A stretch of DNA of 64,000 nt. It comes from Corythucha ciliata. Lineage: Eukaryota > Arthropoda > Insecta > Hemiptera > Tingidae. Of this stretch, positions 20,680 through 32,300 are shown piece by piece. The translations under genes and the position numbers were made by a program. The DNA lies in NCBI GenBank assembly GCA_038030265.1, contig CM075939.1, positions 55,099,253 to 55,163,252 on the forward strand. The letters run 5' to 3'. Below the pieces are notes generated by a model. That model was given only the letters and a program-made list of their open reading frames with translations, searched no databases and was not told the DNA's origin. How positions within the stretch are numbered: position 1 is the stretch's first letter; every line of letters starts with the position of its first letter.

Positions 20680-21433
20680 CTCTTAAAGCCCTAGGCTCAA
20701 GCGTCGTGAACTCGAAGCTAGTTTGGGGATGTCTTGAAGCCCTCAGGCCTGTGGCAACGGCAAACAGCCTTACTTTGATGTGGGTGCCGGGTCACAAGGG
20801 GTTTGAGGGGAATGAAATGGCTGATCAATTCGCGAAGAGAGGATCAGAGATGCCTTACGTGGGCCCGGAGCCAAGTCTCGGGGTCACGAAGTCCTTCACG
20901 AAGAGGCAGGTGCAGGCGTGGTTGGACGAGAGGCATCGTGAACACTGGGTTAGACAACCAGGTCTCAGGCAGGCCAAGCTCTTTGTCACTCCAAAGGGAC
21001 GATCGGAGAAGGGCCTGATCTCTCTGAGCCGAGGAGACCTTAGAATCTTGGTGGGACTGCTAACGGGACATTGTGCCCTTCGATATACACTCAGACTAAT
21101 GGAGAAGTCTGACACGGACATTTGCAGATTTTGCGACCTGGCCGTGGAAACAGCAGAGCACGTACTGTGTGAGTGCCAGGCTCTGGGGCGGTTACGCTTT
21201 CTACATCTTGGAAATGATGTGCTTCAACCGGAGGACATCTCCAGGATGGCTACGGCAAATGTCCTCAACTTCGTTAAGGAGTGGTGGTGGAGGACGCTTG
21301 AAAGCTAGCGTCTTTCTTGGCAGGGCAACCTGAGGGGACACCACAATAGATCTTATAGGTCGAGTTTGGTAGGAGATAGTTTCTTCTGGGCTTCCCTCCC
21401 CGTTTAATAAAAAAAAAAAAAAAAAAAAAAAAA
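20680..21433 (+). mobile_element. 5'-truncated LINE with poly-A tail
   Basis: It starts inside an RNase H frame and ends in about 24 A (21410-21433). Both junctions coincide with the limits of the 1,154-bp direct repeat. That layout (truncated 5' end, poly-A 3' end, flanking direct repeats) is what target-primed reverse transcription produces, except for the length of the duplication. Confidence 0.85.
20682..21308 (+). CDS. LINE ribonuclease H domain and zinc-knuckle tail
   Basis: The frame is open from the truncation point: LKALGSSVVNSKLVWGC, then TLMWVPGHKGFEGNEMADQF, the GH-GNE-AD signature of RNase H. After a linker it reads RFCDLAVETAEHVLCECQAL, the C-x2-C...H-x4-C motif common at the C-terminus of RNase H-bearing LINEs (I/Jockey-type lineages), and stops at 21308. 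No start codon of its own exists; it was the 3' end of a long ORF2. The uninterrupted frame fits a recent insertion. Confidence 0.8.
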   Translation, partial: LKALGSSVVNSKLVWGCLEALRPVATANSLTLMWVPGHKGFEGNEMADQFAKRGSEMPYVGPEPSLGVTKSFTKRQVQAWLDERHREHWVRQPGLRQAKLFVTPKGRSEKGLISLSRGDLRILVGLLTGHCALRYTLRLMEKSDTDICRFCDLAVETAEHVLCECQALGRLRFLHLGNDVLQPEDISRMATANVLNFVKEWWWRTLES

Positions 21434-22587
21434 GACGAAAGGAGCTCAAGCCACCCAGAGTGGAGAAGTAAATTTAAAGACTTTTTCAAAATAGTCACAA
21501 AAAAAAATGATCGTTTCAGCATATGCCTTTTGTGTGAAAAAAAAAAAATGGGAACAATAGTGGAGATAAAAATGAAAAACCGGAACACCTCCGGTCTTAA
21601 GAAACACATGCTGTCACTCCACAAAAAGGATTCTGTGGCATTGTTCCCCAATCAGAAAGGTCTTCGTTCGGCAGAGATCACTGATTTCTTTCGTGCCAGT
21701 ACATCCACGTCCGACACCAGTCAAGTTAGTAACATTTCCTTATTAATATTTTTATTATTGCTTCCGAGCTACGGAAGCATTGTTTTCACTTTTAGGAAAT
21801 ATTTTTTTTTTCTTCTTTAAAATCGAAATTTCCACTTGCATTTCACGTTTTATACCTTCCTGAACAATTTCGGTTTCGTGTCTGTCTGTCTGTCTGTCTG
21901 TCCGCAAATTCTTGTAACAAGCATATCTTCCATAGTTTTTATCCGAATTTGATAAAATTTTCAGGGAATATATGTGTTGGCTAGCAGAGGGTTCCCTATC
22001 AATTTCGTCAAAATCGTACAAGGGGGAGGGGGTGACGCGAGGAAGCACTGTGCTATAATCATTAGCAGACGTTTTATTATTATTACCGTGCAAGAGACGG
22101 TGTCACCTTCCCTGCAGTGGTTGATTGCTAATTCAACAAAAGATCACGTAAATTGATTATGAGGTATAAGACCAGGGCCGAAACTAGGGATTTTCTGAGG
22201 GGGGGCAAGCTCTATTTTGCCGCCTTTACCCCCCCTCACCCCCTCCTCCTCACCAAAGAGTTCCCAAATCCTGTAATATTCACCTTCAACCACTTACGAA
22301 TCGGTGGTAAGGTTAATACAAGTTAAGTGTAACCCCTCCTTAGGATCTTGGTCTCTAAATAGTTTTCTTTTGACACGTTCGTTTTAGACCGCTATTGAAT
22401 CAAAGAGGAAATCCAGGAAGCGTGGAAACCAGCCAACTTCGGTTTTAAAAGAACCGAAACCACGAAATATATGTATTACTGAACGAGCGAAAATGCGTGA
22501 AATTTGTGTTTGGAGGAGCCAATTTAACGTCATTTTCATATTAACGATCGGAAATCTGCCTTTGGGATGAATGAAACAAAATCAGTG
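21434..22587 (+). repeat. 1,154-bp target duplication, right copy
   Basis: Second copy of 19526-20679, immediately after the LINE poly-A. It continues without a break into the remainder of the nested hAT (to 23765), so the original target was continuous through this copy. It holds a second BED exon that lacks its first 18 coding bases and its ATG. Confidence 0.9.
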
Positions 22588-23765
22588 AATTCAGTGGGGA
22601 ACTTGCATGAATGCCCGATTGGGGGGAAAAGTATACCAGTGAATTAGCACATGCAGACAACGATATCAACGGTAGTTGCAGCCCGATTGGTGCGTCTGGT
22701 GGTTTTTGAATAAATTTCAAAGTTGGGGATGGATAGTGCGAGGGAAAAATTACGTCAAAGAGCAGTTTTGAAGCATTTGAGGAAACTCTAAAATGTTTTG
22801 TGTACAAATAACAAGAAAAATTAAACCCCAGAAATCGCGTCTTCCCCCCTCTTCCTCACACCATCAATTTCAGTGACTGCCCTTTGACGTAATGAAACCC
22901 TCACTCAAATTTTTTAAAAATTCGCCTAAAAAAACCCTTGATCGATTTCAATGTTTAATGTGGGCAATTGTCTTGTTGAAGAGCCCTCTTCAAGAAACAC
23001 CAGTGATTGAAAAATGTGCAAGTTCCCCATTAGTTTTTCGAATTATCGACTTTGAGCTAAAATTTTATCAGCGGAGTTGCAAGTCACGGGTCTAAATTTT
23101 CGCGTGATTTCCTGCCTTTATTTAATCAAAATTGCAATTTCCTGTTACGTATAGTTTACTTTTGATCCTGATGAATTTCTTTGGGCAAAAGAAATCTTTT
23201 TTTGCGTGCTTGATAAATTAGTATAAATAAACGTTTTAATAAGTATAAACGTTTTTCTCGTCGATTTCATCCGTGAATCTGCGCTTTTGTACAGTTTTAG
23301 ATGTGAGTGAGCCGTTCTTTCTCAATTTTAGCTGCGAATTACCGCTTTTCATTAGCAATTTTTCTCTATTCTAACCGTGAAGTAAAGCGTTTATATCTCA
23401 ATTTTATCTGCGAATAAGTGCTCTTTCTCAATTTTATCCGCGAACTAGCAATTTTTCTCAATTTCAAGCGCGAATTAGCGCTTTTCTAAATTTAATCCAC
23501 GAATCACCGCTTTTTCACAATTTTGGTCGTAAAAATGGGTATTTTTTCTTAATTTAAGCCACGAATTATCGTTTTACTTCCATGTCCCCGTATCCTGTAT
23601 TACTGTGGTTACAAATACAGTAATTCATTGTTGAACCGTCGGCAAAGCTACATTCCCATAATATTTACTAAGCAAAAAAAAAAAAAAAAAAAAAAAAAAC
23701 ACAATTGCCGCCCCCCAAAGTTGCCGCCGGGACCCGGGAGCACGTGCCCCCGGGTTTCGGCCCTG
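22173..23765. mobile_element. Element X: 1.6-kb non-autonomous hAT with type-B array
   Basis: It is flanked by TATAAGAC at 22165-22172 and 23766-23773. The ends are CAGGGCCGAAACTAGG and, reverse-complemented, CAGGGCCGAAACCCGG. G and C runs lie just inside both ends. The body holds no gene; about 23230-23570 is a type-B array in reverse orientation (CTCAATTTTATCCGCGAA). It lies in intron 1 of the BED hAT gene. A partial copy (20265-20679) exists only because the LINE duplication included it. Confidence 0.9.
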
Positions 23766-26389
23766 TATAAGACGCGCCCAATGTGAGTTCTATGGGTTTT
23801 TACTGCACGAGTCGGACGCTGACGCCCCCCTCCACGTCTAATCGTGGGATCAAACTCCCTGGGGTTTCATGGGCCAAAAGCGGGCCCAAAATAGGGGATT
23901 TTCAAAGGATTTGGGATCATATGGGTGTGGGGTGTCGATTTTCATGCAATTTCAAGCCGGATTTAACTACATCCATGAATAATAAACCCATAAATAGTCG
24001 AAATAATAAGGCATTGTTCGATAATTCGCAGCGTTTTTTATTTATTTTTTTATTTTTTATTTTTCAGTTATCCAAAGACCGGCGTTTTGAAACGGCGACA
24101 GTTGAATGGGTCTGCAGGAAATACCTGCCCTTTTCATTTTTCGATGACCCCGAAACTAGAGAATATTTTAACTTGATATGTCCCGGTGTGAAGTTCCCGA
24201 GCAGATTCGCACTCCGTCGTCTCGTTAAAGAAAGGTTCACCGAATTGCAATTAAAGGTGAAGAACTTCATTAAAAGGTGTCCGTCTAAGGTATATCGTTC
24301 ACTGTTGACGGGTGGACATCTATTGCGGGTCGTTCGTATTACGGCATTACGGTTCATTTCATTGACGTCGAGTGGAACTATCAATCGTTGGTGCTTGATT
24401 TTATCCCAGCACATGGACGTCATTCTGGAAGCGACATCGCTAATTTGTTCCACGGCTGCCTCACTGAGTTTGATTTAACCAAAAGGATTCAAGGCATCAC
24501 TGTAGATAATGCTGCGGCCAATTCCAAGTTCACTGACGCACTTGCTCGACTTCTTTCTGATCCTGACTTCGACCCACATGACGCACATTTCCGGTGTCTA
24601 GCACACGTTATGAACCTCGGAGTGCAAGATTTACTTGAAGTTTTATCTTTACAAGGTAAGCGTAATCCTTCCCATACGTAACTCACATTTCCACTAATTA
24701 TTTTTCAATTCCACAGAACCTGAAATGCTAGAGGAAACTGAAGCTAGTGATGAGGACAGCCATGACGTAGAAGAAAATTGGGAGGTCCATGACACTTCAA
24801 CTGCTGTCACCAAAATTCGTTCGGTTTTTTCAAAAATCAAGAGGAGCGAGGTCTTGCAGAACAAATTTCGGTCGGCGTGCGAAACAGCCGGAGTTCCCAC
24901 AAACTTGGGGCCCCTACTTGACTGCCGCACGAGGTGGAATTCGACTGATGAAATGCTCGGTAGAGCACTGAAAGTTCGCCAGGGGTTAAATAATCTATGC
25001 CAAACAGTTACTGAATTGGTTGATTTCCTTCTGTCTGAGGAAGAATGGAAATTTATGGAAAAGACGTTCAAGTTCCTGTTAAACTTCAAGGCACTATCAT
25101 CGAAACTTGGAGGTGAAAAGTATGTCACCCTGCCCAGCGTTATTGTATCTTTTAATCTTCTGCTAGACAATATTGAACGTTCAGTGCAACAGCTGGATCA
25201 GAAGTCTCCCAGAACTTCAGTTGACGAGGAACTTATCGAGGCGTTTCAAGCAGCCCGCGATAAAATGCTAAAGCATTACAGAAAGACTAACTGGATATAT
25301 TGTCTAACGCTAATTTTAGACCCGCGGCATAAATTGGAGACGTTTGATTTAACTGCCTGGGGTGTTGAAATGAAAACCAAAAGTTTCGACAAATTCAAGG
25401 AAATCTACGATCAGTACAAGAGCAGATTGCCGGATCCACCATCGACAGACGACGGGAGACATGAAACCCGGCTTGGTTCTGACGATGAAGGCTTAATCGA
25501 TTTCGACCAGCTTTACACACAGCCGTTCCGTTTGACTCCGACCACCCTAGATCGAGAGTTGGAAGAATATTTTGCCCAGCCCAGGGCTTCAGGCCACGAA
25601 AATATATTAAATTGGTGGAAGAAACACGAATGCAAATTTCCTGTTTTGTCGCGAATGGCGCGGGACTACTTATCGATACCTGCAACCTCAGTACCATCGG
25701 AAAGGCTGTTTTCCCGGGCGTCATTGGTCATAAGAAAACAACGCAATCGTTTGAACGACGTGTCAGCCAGATGGCTTTTGTGCATAAATTCTTGGGCATC
25801 AAATGTGCAGTGATGTGTATTATTGTGATTTTGTTTTATCCCCTGTTTTATTCAATTTATTCTTCAAAATATTTGTTTCTATGTGCATAATTTGTGATTG
25901 GGATAATCATTTTAGTTTTGTATGTTCCTTTGTTGTTTTTTGATTACAATATTATGCAGTTTAGCATTTCTGATACGTTTCCACGCAACCGTAATTTTCT
26001 CTCTTATTAACACAAATCCCGTTCTATAGGGTTTCTTTGCCGACTATTTGCAAACTCACCTGCTACTTCCACCCTGCATCTATATGATCGCAAAGAAATT
26101 TAAAACCCAGATTTTTTGCACTGTCAAAAGGGGCCCATAAAGGATCGGAATGATTTTTAAGAAAAGCTAGCCTGTTTGGCCGTATGCCATTCGATTTTCC
26201 TGGCGCTTTAAATTCGGTTCAAGAATTCAAGACAACAACAACAAATGCCTTCGATTATGGCGGGGGAGCTGCTCGGCTCATTCCTCGCTAATCCCGTCCA
26301 ATCAACCCTCGTCTACTACACGGATTACACTTTCTCGCCTTATTTATGCACCAATCCTGGGTTTTAAAGACTCGTTTAAATCTCCTTTT

Positions 26390-26940
26390 AGGGGGCATCT
26401 ACCCAGTTTGGTCACTTTTGGAGTACGAATTTCAAACATTTCGTTAGTCGGTTTTACCATTTTTTGGGTTTGAATAATCCAACAAGGCATTTTCTTGGAG
26501 TGAAAAGTCCATCAAACCAAACCACTTTTTCGGCGCGCATGGTCAGTTGCCATTTTTAGGACGAAAATTGTCGGTATGGCTCTTTTTAGGGCGTGGAATA
26601 GTCGATGCGATTTTTTTACAGCATGAATCTTCAAATTGACATTCTAGAGTCCGATGGTGGCCAGATTGGCCATTTTGGTGCCGGAAGTGCCAAGTTTGGT
26701 CTTTTTAGGGAGAAGAATGGCCAGTTTGGTCATTTTTGAGCACGAACGGTTGGTTTTGCCATTTTTCATGGCCTGAGTTGTCTGTGTAGGCAATTATGAA
26801 TACAGGGCCTGTATGGGTATTTTATTTCACGTTTTTGGCGCGAATCGTCCGGTTTAGCTTTTTTTGGCGCGTATTGTTTGGAATTGCTATTTTAGTAGGT
26901 ATTGGCTTGTTTTTAGCACACATCAATTTCTCAAGTTCCT
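26390..26940 (-). repeat. Type-A ~30-bp array, reverse orientation
   Basis: Words such as GTTTGGTCATTTTT, GGGCGTGGAATAGTC and GCGCGAATCGTCC recur at about 30-bp spacing. About 100 bp further on, 27029-27043 reads CTGTATCCGCCCCTG, the inverse of a common hAT terminus (CAGGGGCGGATACAG). The array may therefore belong to another nested hAT whose left end I did not find. Confidence 0.55.
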
Positions 26941-27499
26941 TGGCTGAGCCCATTGCCATGAAATAATGTAAAAAGAAGGGGCAGATATATTCCGGGTCAC
27001 CACTCGGCCCGCGTGGCCGGTCAATCCTCTGTATCCGCCCCTGGTTAGGAAATTGGGAGGTGAGTGGCAGGGGACGGTTGATGATGAAGGGGGTTGATGG
27101 TAAATGGATGCGTTAACAATTTATTATGTAGGAAAATTAATTTTTCTTGCTTCTGTTTTTCTTAAGATTTGAGGGGGGGGGGGGTCAATGTGACCTCTGG
27201 ATGCGCGCTAGTCATCGTTGGCAGCGGCTAAATCCCTCGCACCAAAAAAGTTACTGATTTATTTCCCTCATTTTTAACTTCCGAGAAAGAACAAGTAAGT
27301 TCATAGTAGTGACCGTCTCCCCCCCCCCCTTCTAGCGTGCAAGAGTCTTGCGAGACTCTTGCGCAAGACCAAGACCAAGAACAAGACTGAGCCTGCGAGC
27401 AGACCAAGACCAAGAACAAGACTGGGTTGTGAATGCAAGACCAAGAAGCAAGACTCGCTAAGCAAGACCAAGACCAAGACTGTTAAGTCTTGGCTGTGG

Positions 27500-27545
27500 T
27501 GACGCCTTTGGGAGTCGTACTCTGAGGGATAAGCTAAGCCGAACC
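27500..27545 (-). repeat. SINE 5' flank on the right side of the hAT
   Basis: GGTGACGCCTTTGGGAGTCG and following bases match the reverse complement of 28257-28296, the sequence just before the SINE head there. Together with 18818-18968 it reconstitutes one interrupted SINE locus. Confidence 0.7.
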
Positions 27546-28129
27546 CCACCCAGGGCCATTGTTTCTCAAAACTCTAGGCCATAGAATAATAATTACTGTA
27601 CTAACGTACAGAAGGGGCACTCTCAATAATTGTTGGGGGTATGTGACGCCAAGTGGATAGGTTTCTTCTCGCGCGGGGCTGTTATTATTGAGTCAGGTTA
27701 TGTTAGGACACCCCTCCCTTCTGGGCAATAACACCCCCTTCCCAAAGCTCCTTTATAATTTCGGGTTTTTCTTTATTTTTGCATTCTAAATTCCCAGCAC
27801 TTTGGCCTCTGTGCATAGTAACCTTGAATACTCGATTTTCGTAGCCACAAAATTGACAAAATGGCAAGAAAAAGCGAGGAAATAGTCGAGAAACAAAAAA
27901 AGTCTCGTGAAAAGTCTCCAAGTACTTTTTGAAAATAAATGGTCGACGTCTATTATAAAACAGCAGCAAACAAACAAAAATGTGTTTTTATTAACAATGT
28001 TACGTTGGTATGAGTCTAACGGCGAACTTCCCCCCAAATGATTCTTCCCGTCCCGCCTTGAGTGTCACCCCCCTGCTCTAGGCGTTTCTCCTGATCGCTA
28101 AACCACGCCAAATTTTATCTTATCTAGAT
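27546..28129. other. No feature seen
   Basis: AT-rich sequence with C-rich patches and no recognisable protein, RNA or inverted repeat. Confidence 0.4.
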
Positions 28130-28256
28130 GTTGTTAAATAGATAATATGATGAATAATTCTGTCTCCGGCATAATAAAATTCCCGGAACCGGTATTAATA
28201 AAATAATTAAACTGATGTTATCCGGACGACGATTGAAGGGCATAGCCCAACATGAT
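28130..28256 (-). repeat. SINE 3' half
   Basis: On the minus strand: TGTTGGGCTATGCCCTTC, TCCGGATAACATCAG and an ATTAATT-rich tail, the body and tail of the same SINE without its tRNA head. It sits head-to-head with the full copy that follows. Confidence 0.75.
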
Positions 28257-28290
28257 TCGAGCTTATCCCTCGGAGTACGACTCCCAATGG

Positions 28291-28455
28291 CGTCACCGTG
28301 GCGCAATTAGCAGCGTGCTGGACTAGTAATCCAGAGATTGCGGGTTCAAATCCGGTCGGGGAGCCATTTTTCCTCGAAACTCGAATCGAGTTGGGCTATG
28401 CCCTTCCATCGTCGTCCAGATAACATCAGTTTAATTATTCTATTAATTAAATATA
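28291..28455 (+). repeat. tRNA-derived SINE, best copy
   Basis: The head contains GGCGCAATTAGCAGCGTG (A box), an anticodon-like stem GCTGGACTAGTAATCCAG (loop CTAGTAA) and the B box GGGTTCAAATCC at 28342-28353. Body and ATTAATT tail follow. The acceptor ends do not pair, so it is not a functional tRNA. The internal A and B boxes would support RNA polymerase III transcription in this class. Copies lie at 18818 and 28130. Confidence 0.82.
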
Positions 28456-29639
28456 TTTTGTGTTCAAAACACCGAGCTCTGATTAGTGCGCAAGCTTTTA
28501 AACTCCACTCAGGCCCAAATATTTAACTTTTAATTTGAAACTCATGTTGTCAAAATTATAAAAATGTTTGCACTTTACGCGTACCTATGGTAGGTAATGT
28601 AAATAGCAAAACAAATTGAACATAATATAAATGAAAGGCCCAAGCGAAAAAGGCATCTATGTGGTTCAAGGGAGCGATCTATGACTGAATAGACAGTTTC
28701 AGTTCATTATTTACAATTATTCCGACTGGAAAATGAGTTGCAGCTACTAAAATGACGTATTTCGGGTCGATAATTGGTTTTCTGGAGAAATACGATTAGC
28801 TGACGCCTGCGATAGGCTCATCGTTTTCGACAGTAAACTTGTAAAAAAAAAAAAAAACTTTATGGATAGAAAGGGGTGCACAAAATGAAAAGTGAATTGA
28901 ACAGGGACCGTCACTGTTAAGCGTCGATCATCAGCAACTGCTTAGGCAATAACCCGCGCCACACGATACGTCATGCGGGTCTGTTCTCCGAAGGGTTAAT
29001 CACGTTGTGTGGTCCTCCTATAATAGGACCGATACCGTCGGTTTACCCCTTAAAACTGGCTAACTAGCATTGAAATGAAACGCGTTTCCTTTTTAAATCA
29101 ATAAAAGCTTGACCTTTTGCCTGAGAAAGATATTTTCCACGACAAAATTGGCGATTTTTCGTTGAGATGAAATTAATATTTTCCTAGAAACTTGCTAAGC
29201 CGTTGAATAGCAAGGAAGTCCCCCCCCCCCCCACACAGGGCAGACCATCTTAGCAAAAACTGCAAATTTTGACCCCAGAATCTGAGTGTGTTTTGCTGTA
29301 AGACGTGAGCTATAGCCCTGAAAAAACATACTATTTGACTCGACAAATCACTGGCAAAACGCAAAAGTGTTTTTTTGACTCACTGAGGTTCCTACTTCAA
29401 ATATGCCGCAAATTTCACCAAAAAACAGCCAATTTAATTTTTTTGTCAAGTATAATAATCCTGTTAGCCTTGGTACGGCGGAGAGGGGCCACCGAAAAGC
29501 TCTCTCTCTCTAGGTTCTATGTTCGTGAGTTAGGGGACGTGAAAAGGAGTTTTAGTTTGCGGTTTGACACCGAAAATGGGTCCTTTTGTCCATATATAGT
29601 CTCTCCGACCTGAGGATGATCAGCAAGAAGTGTGAAGAG
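28456..29639. other. Mostly unique non-coding DNA
   Basis: There is no gene. It includes a C run at 29220-29232 and, from about 29300, sequence grading into the following repeat array. Confidence 0.35.
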
Positions 29640-31345
29640 CTCAAATTAAGAAAAATAGCGCTTTCTGGGGGTTACTTTGGGTTTAAAATAGAAAAAAATA
29701 CGCTGATCCCCAGTCGCATTAGGTCCTTATCAAGCGGATGAAGATGAGAAGGCACACTGACATGCTGTTCTCGTGGCAAGTACTCAGCAAAAAGTTTGGA
29801 AAAAGCGCTAATATTCGTGGCTGAAACTGCGAAGAAGTGTTCATTCTTTGTTTCCCGATGCAATTTCTAAAGCCAAAATTGAAAAAAAAAAAAAAAACGC
29901 CAATTCGATAGGGTATAGAGGCCACTTTACGACCTAAATGAAGAAAAATAGGCTATTGTGCTGTTATTTGTCCTTGCCTGATGATAAATTGGAGAAAAAG
30001 CGTTAATTCGCGGATACAAATGACAAAAATTACGAATACGTGGCAAAAATTGAGAAAAACGCTATTCCAGAAAAACGCAAAATGTTTAAAACAACTAATT
30101 TTTGGTCAATACTGAGAAAAATCACAAATTAGGAAAAATCACTGAATTCGAAGTTTTTGCGAAAAACGCTAATTTATGACTGAAATTTAGAAAAATTGCT
30201 AATTAGCAGCTAACATTACGGCAAACGCTAAATACAAGCCAAAAAAAAGCGCTAACTAGCGGATAAAATTTGGACAAACGTTCATCACGACCAAAATTGA
30301 AAAAAATCGCTAAGTAATTCGCGGCTAAAATGGAAAAAAAAACCCTTATTCGTAGATGAAATTGGGGGAAAGCGCTAATTCGCTGATAAGGTAAGGACAT
30401 AACGTAAATTCGCGAGTATAAATGACAAAAATCAGTAATTCTCGGTTAAAATTGAGAAAAACGCGAATTAACGTCTAAAATTCAGAAAAACGTTGATCCA
30501 CGGCTAAAGCTTAGGACAAACACCATTCCGTGGCTTTTGGAGGCAACTACGGGGCTAAAACTGATTATGAGCAAACATTCTAGCGTAGAAGTCAAAAGTG
30601 GAAAAAACAAATACAAAATTGATTGTGTGGGCGGGGCAAAAAATGTTTTGAAAACACATGGCGATCTCCATTTAACGCACTACACAAGTGTAGACTAGCG
30701 TCCTCTCCATAAACATATGTTGCAGTTCAGAGAGGACGGGTGTAAAAACTTACACCACACTAGTGTATTGCAAAGAATGGAAAACGCCAACACTAATTTG
30801 CGGCAAATATTGGGATAAAAGCTAAATCGCGCGCCTAAAATGAAGAAAAAACGCTGCGTTGCAGCTGAAATCTTGGTGCAGAAAGGGTAAAATATTGGTA
30901 TATTTACATCAGCGAAAATTAACTTAAAACTTAAATTACTGGCTGAAATACAGAAAGATCGCTAATTCAAGGGTTAGAACGCTCTTCTGCTGCTAAAATT
31001 ATTGAGAGAAAGTGCTAGTTCGCGGCTAAAATTGAAAATATTCCGATTTTCGGCTGTTATTGAAAATACACCAGTTCGCAGCTACTGAAGGCAACTTTGT
31101 GACTGTAATTGAGAAGAGGTGCAAATTCATGGCAATAAGTGGGAAAAATTCGCTGAATCACGGCTAGAATTGAGATGAACGTTTGCTCGCAATAAAAATT
31201 TAGAAAATCACTAATTCGCGGGTAAAATTGACAACAAGTGTTTTTTGTGGCTAAATTTGAGAAAATTCAGCAATTTGCAGCAACTATAGTGTTCAATAAA
31301 TTTCAGCAATTTGCAGCTTAAATTTGGCATTAGGGCTAATTGGCG
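29640..31345 (+). repeat. Type-B ~30-bp array, 1.7 kb
   Basis: Units built on CTAAAATTGAGAAAAACGC and TAATTCGCGG repeat for about 1.7 kb with strong divergence and many indels. Open frames within it are by-products of the repeat. An imperfect inverted repeat at about 30681-30771 (CGTCCTCTC...GAGAGGACG, with CACTAGTGT) looks like a small MITE inserted in the array. Confidence 0.75.
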
Positions 31346-31411
31346 GATAGGATGTAGAAGTAGCAGTTTTTCGTTATTACCGGCATTCCTATTATTCCGT
31401 AACTATCCAAA

Positions 31412-31530
31412 GCAAGACCAGACCAAGACCAAGACTCATAGGTTTTGGTCTTGTTTTTGCACAGCAAGTATTGGTCTTGGTCTTGTTTAGTGAAGGAAGG
31501 TCTACGTCTTGGTATTGTTCTTTATAATTA
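31412..31530. repeat. AAGACC-word cluster (hAT subterminal)
   Basis: Dense AAGACCAAGAC and its complement, as at 18969 and 27335. A shorter cluster at 32490-32520 (GGTCTTGGTCTTGTTGC) lies beyond the LINE fragment and may be the other end. No terminal TAGTGATG is visible, so this is a decayed relative. Confidence 0.55.
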
Positions 31531-31579
31531 TGATTATTATGCAGGTGGCCCGCACCCAGCGTAGCCGAACCCGAAGCGC

Positions 31580-32300
31580 TCAAGCCGTTCCCGGCTCATA
31601 CGCCATATTTGCCCCCGGTTTCGCCATTTCGCCAGCTTTCTCATTCCCCTCGTTTCCTCTGTGCCCAGGGATCCACGCGAGGGTCACTTCATTACCCATT
31701 CCCTGTAGCCTTGTGATGCCCCACCGACAGTCCGCCACCAAGGCCGATCCTACCACCGGCCCGGCCACCACCCCCAGGGCTGTGCGGCTGTCCGTGTAGA
31801 TCACCCCTTCCCTAAACCTCACATGCTTCCTAATTAGTTCCAGGACACAGTCCCACAGAAAACCCGTAGCCTACAATCCCCACCTTCAAACTCCGGTATA
31901 CAGAACCCAGATCCTGACATCCCCGATTCCAACTTAGACCCATCCGTGAACCAATTCATGGTTCCCTCTTGCACCCTGAATTCCTCACTCGTACCGGGCT
32001 CGAATCCGTATCTTCCTTCCCAAGTCCAATCGCTTCACGGTTTTGTCGCTCCTCATCTGGGTGGCAGGCTACTTCCATGTCCCAAATCTCCCCCCCCCTA
32101 ACCACCCATTTCCCATGGACTTTCAACCCATAACATGTCTCCATTGCGCGTATCTTGACCTCCAAATATAGGGGTCGCAGCCGAAGCAACATTTCCATCG
32201 CTGCTGTTGGAGTCGTCCTGAAGGCCCCCAGACAGGCCAGACGCTGGACCCTGCCGAGCAACTCCCGCCCCTAGGACCACTCCACAGCTTTTCACCAAGC
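31580..32300 (-). pseudogene. LINE ORF2 fragment: RT C-terminus and RNase H
   Basis: On the minus strand the order is VQRLACLGAFRTTPTAAMEM, LLRLRPLYLEVKIRAMETCY, then after a frame change VIYTDSRTALGVVAGPVV and VTLAWIPGHRGNEGNEKAGE. These are the thumb end of a non-LTR reverse transcriptase and an RNase H active-site region (D-S, GH-GNE). No zinc-knuckle tail or poly-A is present at the 3' side. Its wording differs from the LINE at 20682, so it is another family or an older copy. Confidence 0.75.

Larger units (their letters stand above)
19508..25813 (+). pseudogene. hAT transposase with BED finger, three exons
   Basis: Exon 1 (19508-19816) encodes a BED-type finger: KFKDFFKIVTKKNDRFSICL, two cysteines, then TSGLKKHMLSLHKKD; it ends CAA|GTTAGT. 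Intron 1 is swollen by nested insertions. Exon 2 (24068-24655, acceptor TTTTTCAG) carries YLPFSFFDDPETREYFN, SFTVDGWTS (first Asp) and IQGITVDNAAANSK (second Asp). A 61-bp intron (24656-24716) separates exon 3 (24717-25813) with DCRTRWNSTDEML. Exon 3 ends with the dimerisation block YLSIPATSVPSERLFSRASL and RNRLNDVSARWLLCINSW. A 2-base offset at about 24290 (GT between AAG and ATATCG) breaks exon 2, so this copy is probably inactive unless it is a sequence error. Confidence 0.85.
18969..27499 (+). mobile_element. BED-finger hAT element with AAGACC subterminal arrays, nested insertions
   Basis: The left end TAGTGATGAGCAAAAATGG is followed by about 200 bp packed with AAGACCAAGAC on both strands. 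The same words fill 27335-27490 on the right. Between them lies a spliced hAT transposase (19508-25813). The left flank is a SINE head, and the right flank (27500-27540) is the sequence that precedes that SINE in the copy at 28257, which shows one insertion event. The exact right terminus and a clean 8-bp duplication are not preserved. Nested inside are a hAT (22173-23765), a LINE (20680-21433) and a type-A array (26390-26940). Confidence 0.75.

Noticed and set aside
28291..28365. A tRNA gene with a CTAGTAA anticodon loop
   Set aside because: The anticodon and T arms look right but the acceptor ends do not pair, and the same head with the same body recurs elsewhere, so it is a SINE.
29640..31345. 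CRISPR-like array
   Set aside because: The units are degenerate, lack constant repeats separated by unique spacers, and lie in eukaryotic transposon-rich DNA.
31509..31799. Plus-strand frame opposite the LINE RNase H
   Set aside because: It is the complementary shadow of the minus-strand WIPGHRGNEGNE frame.
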